DNA of 64,000 nt from Telmatactis stephensoni (Eukaryota > Cnidaria > Anthozoa > Actiniaria > Isophelliidae), in NCBI GenBank assembly GCA_029948255.1, contig JALIZF010001784.1, forward strand, positions 496,001 to 560,000, in the 5' to 3' direction. Positions 32,765 to 45,306 of the stretch are shown here, in pieces. A program made the translations under genes and the position numbers. The notes under the pieces are model-generated. The model was given only the letters and a program-made list of their open reading frames with translations, made no database searches and was not told the origin of the DNA. Position 1 is the first letter of the stretch; the number at the start of each line of letters is the position of its first letter.

Positions 32765-32985
32765 CTCTCCTGATCCGCAGGGACTCCCAACGGGATTTAG
32801 GAAGAGGGATCCCAACGGAAGACTGGAGAGGAATTTAGTAAAAAACCGCTGCTCGCAACGCACGCAGGCCAATATTTTTGGGTGCGTGCGTTGTATGTAA
32901 GCAACGGTTTTTTACTAAATTCCTCTCCAGTCTTCCGTTGCGATCCCTCTTCCTAAATCTCGTTGGGAGTCTCTGCGGAGGAGAG
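32765..32985. repeat. Inverted-repeat element downstream of GTPase gene A
   Basis: Arms CGGAAGACTGGAGAGGAATT and AATTCCTCTCCAGTCTTCCG face each other, with CGCAACGCACGC and GCGTGCGTTG nearer the centre. The same element is at about 55918-56140 in duplication B. Confidence 0.88.
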
Positions 32986-33040
32986 AGAGGACGCACACTA
33001 GCGTGATTTCATGAGTGGAAACTACATTACGGACATACGG

Positions 33041-33191
33041 TAGAGTATAGATTTCGTATGACTGTGAAAACGACACCGCACGGTCACAGCACGGTTACGG
33101 CAGGAATTTCGAATGTTTTTATAGATATCACGGCACTGACACGGACACGACACGGCGCGTTCCGTTTCACACTCATAAGAAATCTGCTCTA
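33041..33191. repeat. CGTG palindromic element downstream of GTPase gene A
   Basis: Ends TAGAGTATAGATTTCGTATG and CATAAGAAATCTGCTCTA enclose CACGGTCACAGCACGG. The B copy is 56195-56348. Confidence 0.85.
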
Positions 33192-33374
33192 TTCTAAATT
33201 ACTTTTACAATATACTCTCTTGAAATCGCATCATTTCGTATTCCACTCATACGAAATCTCATTAGAGATTATAATTAGTCGTTCTTAGTTTAGAATTGTT
33301 ATAGATAACGTTTGAAATTGATCGAGTTTAATATTGTGTTAACGAAAGAAAAGAGAAAAGAATGAAAGAGAGAG

Positions 33375-33380
33375 AATAAA
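33375..33380 (+). terminator. Candidate poly(A) signal of GTPase gene A
   Basis: AATAAA lies about 1 kb after the gene A stop. A reverse-strand AATAAA for the WD40 gene is only about 45 bases away (33422-33427), so the two 3' ends converge closely. The B equivalents are 56527-56532 and about 56574-56579. Confidence 0.45.
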
Positions 33381-33848
33381 ACAGCACCTTTTAGTCACCA
33401 ATTATAACAATTCGCTTCAATTTTATTTTCCTTTCATAATTCATTTTCGGAAAATTATACATTTTCTGACTTAGAGTGACGTCACTTCCTCTTTCAAAGC
33501 GAAAGTTAATTTTTTTACAATGGGGTAGTGACGTCATAAAATTGTAAAAATCTGCTGTGATTTACGAGGCTAAACACGGCTGCGAAGAAGACTAAGTTTT
33601 TGGGGGCTTTACAGTCGATTCTCTTTACGGACATTTTTACAAATATAAAAACTCGTTTTTAGAGAAAATTTTGTATGACTGTCAAAAAACATGGCGCAAG
33701 GTAACGCCATGGCACGGTCACGCAACAGTATGATCATGTGACATGTCACGACATGGTCACGGAACGGCACGATCACGGCATGACAGGGTCACGAGACAGT
33801 ACCATCACGCTACATCACGTTCACGGCAGTAAAAGTTCGAGTAGCTGT

Positions 33849-36680
33849 TCAACATATTGTGCACCACGATCTACTGGCACTATCAGCGGTGTCATCATCA
33901 TCATCATCGTCTTCATAGCGAGGTTCATCATCATCATCTTCATCTTCACTGCTGTCAGTGTCACTCAGGTCTGGTCGACTGTACCGTCGAATGTGTTTCG
34001 TCGTAACGAATCCATCGTCAGATTCAGACCTTTATAAAAAGCGTATGTTAACATTAGCAACACTGTAAATTACTACAATAAGAGCACACAACAGAGTAGT
34101 CGGCCTACAGGCTCTCCAGGGGAGGGGGGAGGGGGAGTGGGAAGGGGAGGGGGACTGGGGAGGAGCGATTTCCTTTCCTCTCGCTCCATCCCAATCCCCC
34201 TCCCTTTCCCCCCTTAGGCTTTCCTTTCCCTTTTGATCTCGGGTTTACAGGACAAAAGGGAGGGGAGGGGAAGGAGAGGATCAGGATTGCGATTCTAGTA
34301 CCCAAGTGGGAGGGGCAAGGTAAGGGTAAGAGGGATAAGATGAAAGGGAGAGTACCCAAGGGGGGAGGGGATATGGTGCTTGGAGTGAGAAATATGTTAC
34401 CCAAGGGGGAGGGGTAAGGTACTTTGGGTATGAGAGATGCTGGATACCTGTAAAGATGTATCAAGCCCAGGTAGGAAAGCCGAAGTTGGGAATGAAAGGG
34501 TAGGAAACGCTGGTTAAAATTATTGTTGTGGATCTTCAATACTAGTGATAACGTTTTCACAATTTTTTGCAATATATATGTACACTGAGTTAAAATATTA
34601 AAATTAACAAGTGAAGTTATCCACCTTGTTCTCTTCTTTACTCTTGATGGCAGTTGATTCCATAATTTCAAGTCTGATCCACCTGTAACAAGTCTATTCA
34701 TTGTTTGTCCTTCTTTCTTGATTTGTGAACAGGCTAAACAGGTTATACAACCGGTATTGTTGTCGTTAATGGTAGCCAGATATCCCTCGTCTGGTAAACT
34801 GCGAACTAAAAAATGGAAAATATTATTTTGTAAGTCATAAATCACACGACCGTAAATTAGATACCATATGATTGAAAAAACCGTGGGATACGTTCATGAT
34901 ACACAATTAACATGGTCACGGCTCGTAACACGGTCACGACATGCAACATGGTCACGGCAGGCAACATGGTACGCAACAGCAGAGTCACAGCACGTAACAA
35001 TGTCACGGTAATGAACCTTGTCATGACGACATGACCACGCAACACGGTCACGCGGCACGCCACACGGTCACAGTAGAAAACACGGTCACCTACGGCAAGT
35101 CGAACGTTTTGATATACTGAACAGGCCTGTCAACGTTAACATGGTTACGGCACAAACGACGTTTATCACAAATTGATAGAATTTTCCGTGAGTAATCAAG
35201 GTTCCTGTTGTATTCTATCCACCCATTCGTTCATTTATTCCATATATTTTATTCATTCCTTCATTTATTTACTTACCATTCATGTATCCATTGCCTTGGT
35301 CTATGTCATAACCTGCACTAATCAAACACGACTCTGTCGTTGCCATCGCGTTGGTAGAACCAAAATCACTCTCGTGGTTGCGAATTTTACGCAATTTACC
35401 TGCCAAACAAGACAAAAGATAATCAACGTCCATGCCTCTTACACGACAGTGTTTGCCCTGGTAATGTACTAGACCTATGCACTCCATCAATGACTCATTC
35501 AACAGTCACTCGGGTTAGCCTGGTTAAGAAAAGTCCGATTAAGAATGTGAAGTAAAGGATGTAGATATCTAACGTTCCCGTGCTATTTCACCTGAGAGTG
35601 ACCTTGCATGGAACGGACTGGGCGGACTCTCTTTCCCCATCGCTCCACGAGGGACTCATTCTACGGGTATTTAAAGCTACAATTAAAGCTACAATTCGAA
35701 GTAGCGGGATGTATTCGATTCTACAAGTACAAACTCAACCTACCAGAGGCCAGCTCCAGAACTTTTACATTTGCGCCATCATCTCCCCAGTAAATATTAT
35801 CCCCTTTAGTAGCCAATGAACGAATTTGTCTCTTTTTATAAGGAATATCGGATTTCTCTGAATCAAAAATCGGTTGCAGAGAGCGATCCCGAATATCCCA
35901 TACTTTGACCACTCCTGTCGTGGAACCGCTGACCACTCGACCGTCATCTTGGAACTATAAAAAAAATTAGAAGACGCCTTAATCTCTTCCGCAACCGTTT
36001 TTCCGTGCAAATGTAATCTAATAGATGCACAAATGACGTCAAAATGTGGAAAAAGGAGACGAAGTCGAACAGCACACCACATTTTACAGCCAAAATCGTT
36101 GCATCGCGACCAGCAAATTTCAAATCTTGTTTTGATTTTGGGTTTTTCTGAGAGGGTCAATCAGTTTGGGGGCGGAGCTTCTTTCAAATCAACCAATCAC
36201 TGAACGAGTTCGTGAAAGCTCCGCCCCCAAGAATGATGGACGGATCAGAAAAGACCAAAATCTTACCGACGTTGGAGGTCGCCATGCAACGATTTTCGCT
36301 GTAAAGTATCATTCTGTGTATCTATTAGTTAACAGACACAAAGAAAAGTGAAATCTGTTTTATCGAAATATTCAACCGATCAGAATGGGCGTAATATTGT
36401 GAAGTCATCCACGTGTGTGTGTATCGAGAACTGTGTGATCACACACAGTTCTCGACCAATCAGTGCGCGCGTAAGATTCTTTGACGTCATCTGTGCGTGT
36501 GTACTGTAATAACGCACGTTTGTCGACCAGTCAGAGCGCGCGTAATATACACTGATTATATAAAATCAACTAAATTCTATAAATGACATACCTTGATACA
36601 AGTAACAACATCTTCATGACCCTTTATGGATCGAATATTATTTCCAGTATTTACATCCCATAGCTCAACCTTGCCTCCCT
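33849..36680 (-). pseudogene. WD40-repeat gene, copy A, missing exons 1-2
   Basis: Five exons are intact: 36680-36592, 35954-35744, 35399-35277, 34805-34625, 34029-33849, matching exons 3-7 of the complete gene in copy B. The duplication ends at 37278, before the first two exons, so this copy has no start codon or promoter of its own. Reading frames are undamaged, which suggests a young loss. A MITE (36087-36301) entered its intron. It could be expressed only from a new upstream exon. Confidence 0.85.
36087..36301. mobile_element. 215-bp MITE with TA target duplication (copy A only)
   Basis: Inverted ends CAGCCAAAATCGTTGCATCG and its near reverse complement; TA on each side (36085-36086, 36302-36303). 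Duplication B reads CATTTTAAAGTA, the empty site, at about 59243. An inner GGGGGCGGAGCTT / AAGCTCCGCCCCC-like inverted repeat lies in the middle. Confidence 0.92.
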
Positions 36681-36874
36681 CTGGAAAATATAAGCGAGAA
36701 GTCGGTAAGACAACAGTGAAACAACGAAATGTAACACGAACCAAAGGGTAGCTGTAAAGAGGGTCCCGCTGAAAATCGACCCTAGTAACCGACGTGTTGC
36801 GGCAAAATGGCTACGAAATAACAATAAAACAAAGATCCATTCATCGCAGTTTTCAGTTTTCGGAGTTATTCTCA

Positions 36875-37119
36875 GGCTCGTAACATGGTATATGGGATCA
36901 GGGATCAAGCTCCAAATTATGGCCAGGATCAGGGATCAGAGGCCAGGGCTCAAATGGGTGGGATCAAGGATCAGGTACATTGGGTCAGGATGAGGGATCA
37001 GATCAGTTTTTTTGCACCAAGGATCAGGGATTAAAAACTTCTAAAAATATGGGCTCAGGAATCAAAATTTCCGTAAAAACCCGGGATCAGCGAGACGAAA
37101 ATATGTCATGTTACGAGCC
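36875..37119. mobile_element. MITE with GGATCAGGGATCA core (copy A only)
   Basis: The ends GGCTCGTAACATG and CATGTTACGAGCC are perfect inverted repeats. The interior contains several GGGATCAGGGATCA-like steps. Copy B lacks it near 60200. Confidence 0.82.
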
Positions 37120-37530
37120 GGCTGCCCGCGGTAACTTGGAAGGTCATTCCTTCAATCGGCACTCAGTCTGGCAGTTAGTAAGTCAGACAGCCTGATGGTC
37201 AAACAGATAGGTAGACCGAATGACAGATAGACGGACGAACAGACACAAAGGCAAACAGAAGGATAGAGACGCCATCCATTGTGTGTGTGCTAGGCTGGGT
37301 TCAATGGTGTAGAACGTGATTATCCATCTGGACGGACGGATTATCCATCTGATCATAATTTGTTTCGAAGACGGTTTTTGTCGAGTTGACGCCGGGTAAT
37401 TCGTTCAAAATACGTCGACCTAGGCCCGACGGGGTATTCTGCTTCTGTAACGTAGAGAATATATTGGGCAATGCATGGAGCATTGCGCGGGGATGGACGT
37501 GGCTTTCTTGTGGCGCCGGTTCTAAAATTG

Positions 37531-37656
37531 GAGTAGATTTCGTATGACTGTGAAAACGGTACTGCACACGGTCACGGCACGGTCACAGTAGAAATTTCGA
37601 ATGTTTTTATAGACATTACGGCACGGTCCATCTGGCACTCATACGAAATCTGCTTT
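37531..37656. repeat. CGTG palindromic element, copy in duplication B
   Basis: Counterpart of 16455-16582; here the right arm is better kept (CTCATACGAAATCTGC). Confidence 0.8.
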
Positions 37657-37757
37657 AGCTCGCGTAATAGATACACAACTCGGACAACGATCATGTAACT
37701 GAAATCGTACTGAAACTGAGAAAGACATTTTATCATGAGGACAAAAAAAAACTTAAA

Positions 37758-40700
37758 CTAGACCCTGTTAGCAGGGTTAACTCGTGCCCTGCTGAGAAAT
37801 GGTATGACAACCCTGTTGTATATGGTTGACTAAGCAGTCGGTTCAAGTTGATTTGCTCTCGGTTGTAAGTTTTACGTGGACAAGGCTATAGTAAATTTTG
37901 CCGATCCGCATTCAAAATTTTTTTGATAGCCAATCAAACCACTCGGTCCAACGTTCCGACTAAGATGTCTTTAAAGACGAAATGAAATGAAGCAGTTTTT
38001 AGTATAGTTTGATAACGCTCGTCGACAGCTGGAAACATCATCTGACTATTTGATGATTGAATGCCTTAGAAGCCCCCGGGGGGGGGGGGGGGGGGGGGGG
38101 GGAGGGTGTTCTTGGCCATAAATCTGATAGGGGTGTCCCGCCCAACACTCAAAACCCTGACCCTATTTAAGACAGCAAAATCTTGGAAAGCCATACCCTA
38201 TTCAAGACAAATAGACAGATAGGGAAAAACATATACCCTGTCTAAGACAAGGAGCTCCAATACAATACCCTGGAGGGCGGCACATTCCTGTATAGCAAAT
38301 ATATGGGAGTACCCCCCTCCCCTCCCCGATACAGATATGTGCATCTAATTGTAGGCTGTTCAGCAGAAGTAAAGTGAACTGTGGAATTTTGTTCCATGTT
38401 TGAACAATTGAGCTTAAAGTTTCTGAATTCCAATACCGGGTAGATTTTATCAGAGAAAAACAAAGAGAATACAAAGATATAGCACAGCAACATTCTAATT
38501 AAGGGCACAGGTTCCTTGAGGGTGAAGCATAGCAATTGCATTTCTAGCATGCGAATCAAATAGTTTTTACCATCTGAGGTACAGTACATGGCCACAGTAC
38601 CAATTGTTGTAACCAATTGTTATTATGAAATGAGATATAATTTTGTGTGATTAAAGACTGCATTTCTAGTGTACAACAGTCATGAATATAATATACCAAT
38701 GTAGCTTGGACTGTAGTGTATTTTATCTAAAGGTAGTATTGAATATGGAAATTATTTCAGGTTCTTCTGTTTATAACATTAAAAATGCCTTGTCGGTACA
38801 GTCTACTGGATGAAACTACCATACAGTTTATTACCAATGTTCATTATTTGAACTATGTTCACTGATGATGAAATACCATTATTTCTGTGGGCAAATATTG
38901 GTGATGTAAGGGACTGATAGCTACACACCTGCATTCAACCCAAACAACAACACATTGTCTTGACTACAAGCTGCATGGATACTCTATTAGCCACTTGACA
39001 GAATAAAATTGGAATGATTCACTCCTCTGTGCATGGTAATTCAATTTTTTTTTAACAGATGACTTGTAGTTTTCCTGGATTTATTATTTAAATATTTAAT
39101 TCTCTTGACTGGTATTCTTTCTCGATCACGCACATGAAAATATCACTGTTCAAAAAACAAGACTTTGAAAAAAACAAAAGGCTTTATTTCCATGTATATT
39201 TCTTAAATTTATTATTGACAATAAAAGTACTATGTCTAATGGAACTGTGTGTGGTTCTCGATAGATTCTAGTAGAATGCTTTGGTTAGGTTTTGAGAGGA
39301 CCGATTTGAAGTTTGATTTCCTTCGCCGGGTCTTATTTCAAGTACGATCGATGAAGATTTAAAATCTTCTATGAATCAGCAAAATATTCAACAAGAAATC
39401 TCCTCTAGATTTGTAAACGGTAATTCTATCTAACATATGGAAAGAACAACAATAATCACGAAGAAAAAGGCTAAAAACTTACTTCAAAATGTCATCTCAA
39501 ATGGCGGAGCTTCTATATTGTTGAAGCACCCAGTAATGCATTGCGCGCGTACAGTATTGCGCAAGAATGGCCTTTTCGCGAGACGACAGGAAAAGAAAAA
39601 AAAACTAGACCCTGTTGGCAGGGTAACTGGGCTACCTGTGGATTTTGGCATTGGGTTGTACAGATCAGTGTGTGCATTAGGTTCTGAGCCTATGTGTGCA
39701 TCTAATTATAGGCTATTCAGCAGAAGTATTAAGTGAACTGTGGAATTTTGTTCCATGTTCTACAAATGAGCTCTAAGTCTCTGAATTCCAATACCAGGTA
39801 GATTTTATCAGAGAAAAACAAAGAGAATACAAAGATATAGCACAGCAGCATTCTAATAAAGGGCACAGGTTTCTTGAGGGTGAGGCATAGTAATTGCATT
39901 TCTAGCATGTCAGAATCAAATAGTTTTTACCATCTGAGGTACTGTACATGGCCACAGTACTACAACCTATTGTTGTTATGAATGAGATATAATTTTGTGT
40001 GATTATAAAGACTGCATTGGATTCACCAATGATGTACAGTAATCAAAAGTTTCTAGTGTACAACAGTCATGAATATACCACTGTAGCTTGGACTGTAGTA
40101 GTGTATTTTATCTAAAGGTAGTATTGAATATGGAAATTTTTTCAGGTTCTTCTGTTTATAACATTAAAAATGTTTGTCGGGACACTCTAGATTGAGTCTA
40201 GATAAACTACCATACAGTTCAAATATTAGTGATGTTAAGGGACATAGCTACACACTTGGTACCTACTTTCAACCCAAACTTGACTACAAGGTGCTTGGAT
40301 AGTCTTAAAGGGATCAATAGGACCAGGGTTTGTTTCTATATCACTTGACAAAATAAAATTGGAATGATTCACTCCTCTGTGATAATTCAATTTTTTTTAA
40401 CAGATGACTTGTAGTTTTCCTGGATTTATCTGTGATGCGTGTAATTCTCTTGACTGGTATTCTTTCTCGATCACGCACATGAAAATATATCACTGTTCAA
40501 AACAAGACTTTGAAAAAAAACAAAAGCTTTATTTCCATGTATTTTTCTTAAATTTATTATTGACAAATAAAAGTACTACGTCTATTGGAATTGTGTGTGG
40601 TTCCCGATAGATCGGCTAGAATGCTTTGGTTAGGTTTTGAGAAGACCGATTTGAAGTTTGACTTCCGTATTTCAAGTACGATCGATGAAGTTTTAAAATC

Positions 40701-42486
40701 TTCTATGAATCAGCAAAATATTCAACAACAAATCTCCTCTAGATTTTCAAAGGCTAATTCTATCTAACATATGGAAAGAACAACAATAATACCGAAGAAA
40801 AAGGCTAAAAACTTACTTCGAAATCTCATCTCTAATGGCGGCCATTTTGTATCTAGTCACTCCTTGAACCCTGCGCGCGCAAAGCATTACGGGGAGGTGT
40901 ATTGCGCAATTTTTGCATTTTGTCTGCACGCGAATCAGAAAAAACAAAGGTAATTTAAGACTGGGCGACCACAGGTAGCCCAGTAACTAGACCCTGTTGG
41001 CAGGGTAACTGGGCTACCTGTGGCTATTGGGTGATACAGATATCAATGTGCATTTAATTATAGGCTGTTCAGCAGAAGTATTAAGTGAACTGTGGAATTT
41101 TGTTCCATGTTCTACAAATGAGCTTAAAGTCTCTGAATTCCAATACCAGATGGATTTTATCAGAGAAACAAAGAGAATACAAAGATATGGCACAGCAGTA
41201 TTCTAATTAAGAGCACAGGTTCCTTGAGGGTGAAGCATATATAGCAATTGCATTTCTAGCATGTGAATCAAATAGTTTTTACCATCTGAGATACAGTACA
41301 TGGCCACAGTACTACAACCAATTGTTATTATGAATGAGATATAATTTTGTGTGATTAAAGACTGCATTGTATTCACCAATTTTTAAAGTAATCAAAAGTT
41401 TCTAGTGTACAATTTATTGTCATGAATATACCACTGTATAGCTTGGACTGTAGTCAAGTTTATAGGTAGTATTGCATATGGAAAATATTTCAGGTACTTT
41501 TTGACGGGACAGTCTAGATGAACTACCATACACTGTTCATTACCAATGTTCATTATTTGAACTAAGTTCATTGATGATGAAATACCATTATTTCTGTGGG
41601 CAAATATTAGTGATCAGTAAGGGACATAGCTTCACATTGCGGGGTACCTGCCTTCAACCCAAACAATAGCACATTGTCTTGACTATAAAGTGCTTGGATA
41701 GTCTTATAATGGGATCAATAGGACCAGGATTTGTTTCCGTATATCACTTGACAGAATAAAATTGGAATGATTCACTGTGTGATTCAAATTCAGTTTTTTA
41801 CTAGTAACAGATGTAGTTTTCCTTATATGTATGGGAATCATGTACTGTAATCTTTATTTATGATGCGTGTAATTTTCTTGACTGGTATTCTTTCTCAATC
41901 ACGCACATGAAAATATCACTGTTCAAAACAAAACTTTGAAAAAAAAAAACACAAAAGCTTTATTTCCATGTATATTTCTTAAATATATTATTGACAATAA
42001 AAGTACTACATCTAATGATACTGTGTGTGGTTCCCGATAGATTCTAGAATGCTTTGGTTAGGTTTTCAGAAGACCGATTTGAAGTTTGATTTCCTTCGCT
42101 CCGCCGGGTCTCATAATTCAAGTACGATCGATGAAGCTTTAAAATCTTCTATGAATCAGCAAAATATTCAACATCAAATCTCCTCTAGATTTGTAAACGC
42201 TAATTCTATCTAAAATATGGAAAGAACAACAATAATACCGGAGAAAAAGGCTAAAAACTTACTTCGAAATCTCATCTGTAATGGCGGCCATTTTGTATCT
42301 AGTCACTCCTTGAACCTCGCGCGCGCAAAGCATTACGGGGAGGTGTATTGCGCAATTTTTGCATTTTGTCTGCACGCGAATCAGAAAAAACAAAGGTAAT
42401 TTAAGACTGGGCGACCACAGGTAGCCCAGTAAAAAACAAAGGTAATTTAAGACTCGTTGCCCGGCCTATGGCCTGGGCACGAGTAA
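37758..42486 (-). mobile_element. Tandem array of rolling-circle (Helitron/Helentron-like) elements, copy B only
   Basis: Read on the - strand, each unit ends with a small hairpin CCCTGCCAACAGGG followed by TCTAG, the CTRR-type 3' end of rolling-circle transposons. Each 5' end starts TTACTGGGCTACCTGTGG, whose reverse complement lies just before the 3' hairpin (subterminal inverted repeat). Unit 3' ends are at 37758, 39605 and 40987, giving three units of about 1.4-1.8 kb, plus a short 5' end piece at 42433-42486. The units have no protein-coding capacity, so they are non-autonomous. Duplication A has the empty site (CTTAAATAAAAAC near 19890). Confidence 0.78.
38077..38325. repeat. Poly-G-ended MITE inside the first rolling-circle unit
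   Basis: A run of about 30 G starts the element; the other end is GGGAGTACCCCCCTCCCC. The core has repeated ACCCTATT(C/T)AAGACA steps. Other units in the array lack it. It resembles in its ends the element at 59714-60088. The G run length is unreliable. Confidence 0.65.
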
Positions 42487-43206
42487 TAAAAACAAATCTG
42501 CCAAAATGGAACTCGAGGAGACGAAAAATGTGGTTGGTTTGTTGAGTTATGACGTCATTGACGCGCTTCGCTATTATGTGTGAAGTCATCCTTAAATTCA
42601 GTTTATCAGCGACGTCAGCAGTCTCGAAAACGTGTACTTATTGATCTTTTTCCCATTTGTGTAACACTGTTACAAAAATTACAAAAATAATGAAATCACT
42701 CCACGTGAATATAACATTACATAATACTTCGAAAATTAACGTTTTCGAGAAGCTTCTAGGAGGTCAAAGAGCGACGAATTTATTCAATCCAAGTAGAATG
42801 TTATTATATGTTTTGACTGGCGGAGAACAAAAGATGTTTTCTTTCCTTAACTCCATGATGTCAGCTATTACAAAATTAAAAAAATCTTTCGTTGAAACAA
42901 AAAGTAAGAGAGAGAGAGAGAGAGAAAAGAGCATAGAAAAGGAACTGGCTGAAAAACTATGGAAATGTTGAAAACACCCGGAAATGACGTATGATGTGAA
43001 GTGATTTCCAAGAAACAGGCTTTCACAGATTTTCACGAAATTAAAAGCTTCGATTCAGCTGTGGCTCGTCAGTCACACACGGTGGCTGTAAACAATTATA
43101 GAGACTATAGTTGTGTGTTTGCTTTACTCCATTAAAGTGAAAATACGATTTTTAGGTTTTAATACGCGATCAGTCGACAAAACTACAGTCACGTCAGATT
43201 TACAAG

Positions 43207-45272
43207 ATGTCTGCTAAAGTTCCACCTCCGGGAGAGGAAAATGCGACTCTATCTCCTCCTTCTCCAGCTGCCAAGTACGGTATACATAGCGAATTTGGTC
43301 AAATTCTTGATTTTATACAAAGCATCGTCAGCGACGAAACACTGCGGCAGGAATTCGACATTCCACATTTGGTTGTAGTTGGACGACAAAACATGGCAAA
43401 GACTACTTTGATAAACAGGCTGATTGGAAGGTAAGCCGATGTTAAATACTTGATTCAAGTGAGCTTTATGGATGAAGAATTAAATAGCTTTACTTTGTAT
43501 CAGGGTTGCAAATTGTGCTTGGGTCTGAGAGCAATTTTCAAGCACTGAAAGTTCATTTGCTGCATGCATGCAACAGAACGTAACCGATCGCACTAGATGT
43601 GGTATTTAACTGCTTCGTCTTTGCTTGCATTTGGTCCAGAATTTGAATAAAACTTATAAAAATAAAACTTATAATCTAAGTTGTAGCTCATGCATGCAAT
43701 CGTTAGTTGTTAATGTCGAATAAAAAAGTTATGGATAAATTTGTAATTATTTTGTAAGGCGGAACTGTAAAGCACTTGTTGGACGTGCAGAGACACATTC
43801 CATGTTAATTCCAAATAAGGGAAGCGATTGACGACAATAAATATTTTGAATACCAAAGCGATAAGTGACTCTTGCAAAGAAATGAAGGAAGAAAGTTGTA
43901 GCTCATGCATGCAATCGTTAGTTGTTAATGTCGAATAAAAAAGTTATGGATAAATTTGTAATTATTTTGTAAGGCGGAACTGTAAAGCACTTGTTGGACG
44001 TGCAGAGACACATTCCATGTTAATTCCAAATAAGGGAAGCGATTGACGACAATAAATATTTTGAATACCAAAGCGATAAGTGACTCTTGCAAAGAAATGA
44101 AGGAAGAAAGTTGTAGCTCATGCATGCAATCGTTAGTTGTTAATGTCGAATAAAAAGTTATGGATAAATTTGTAATTATTTTGTAAGGCGGAACTGTAAA
44201 GCACTTGTTGGACGTGCAGAGACACATTCCATGTTAATTCCAAATAAGGGAAGCGATTGACGACAATAAATATTTTGAATACCAAAGCGATAAGTGACTC
44301 TTGCAAAGAAATGAAGGAAGAAAGTTGTAGCTCATGCATGCAATCGTTAGTTGTTAATGTCGAATAAAAAAGTTATGGATAAATTTGTAATTATTTTGTA
44401 AGGCGGAACTGTAAAGCACTTGTTGGACGTGCAGAGACACATTCCATGTTAATTCCAAATAAGGGAAGCGATTGACGACAATAAATATTTTGAATACCAA
44501 AGCGATAAGTGACTCTTGCAAAGAAATGAAGGAAGAAAGTTGTAGCTCATGCATGCAATCGTTAGTTGTTAATGTCGAATAAAAAAGTTATGGATAAATT
44601 TGTAATTATTTTGTAAGGCGGAACTGTAAAGCACTTGTTGGACGTGCAGAGACACATTCCATGTTAATTCCAAATAAGGGAAGCGATTGACGACAATAAA
44701 TATTTTGAATACCAAAGCGATAAGTGACTCTTGCAAAGAAATGAAGGAAGAAAGTTGTAGCTCATGCATGCAATCGTTAGTTGTTAATGTCGAATAAAAA
44801 AGTTATGGATAAATTTGTAATTATTTTGTAAGGCGGAACTGTAAAGCACTTGTTGGACGTGCAGAGACACATTCCATGTTAATTCCAAATAAGGGAAGCG
44901 ATTGACGACAATAAATATTTTGAATACCAAAGCGATAAGTGACTCTTGCAAAGAAATGAAGGAAGAAAGTTGTAGCTCATGCATGCAATCGTTAGTTGTT
45001 AATGTCGAATAAAAAAGTTATGGATAAATTTGTAATTATTTTGTAAGGCGGAACTGTAAAGCACTTGTTGGACGTGCAGAGACACATTCCATGTTAATTC
45101 CAAATAAGGGAAGCGATTGACGACAATAAATATTTTGAATACCAAAGCAATAAGTGACTCTTGCAAAGAAATGAAGGAAGAAAGGGGGAAAGAAAGAAAG
45201 AACAAAAGAGAGAAAGAGAAAAAGAAAAAGAGAAAGAAAGAATGAAGGAATGAAGGAAAGAAAGAAGTAAAG

Positions 45273-45306
<34 letters not shown>

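Larger units (their letters stand above)
16201..37278. repeat. Segmental duplication, copy A (left)
   Basis: The sequence starting TTGTGTGTGTGCTAGGCTGG at 16201 reappears at 37279, and the right edge GATAGAGACGCCATCCA ending at 37278 reappears ending at 60350. Copy A carries GTPase gene A and a WD40 gene lacking its first two exons. Coding exons are almost identical to copy B, while introns differ by many insertions. Vigilin's UTR lies immediately to the left. Confidence 0.93.

Noticed and set aside
34105..34845. 246-codon - strand frame (and 57261-58001)
   Set aside because: Only the first part (34805-34625, and 57961-57781) is a WD40 exon. The rest is intron read-through into a C/T-rich stretch.
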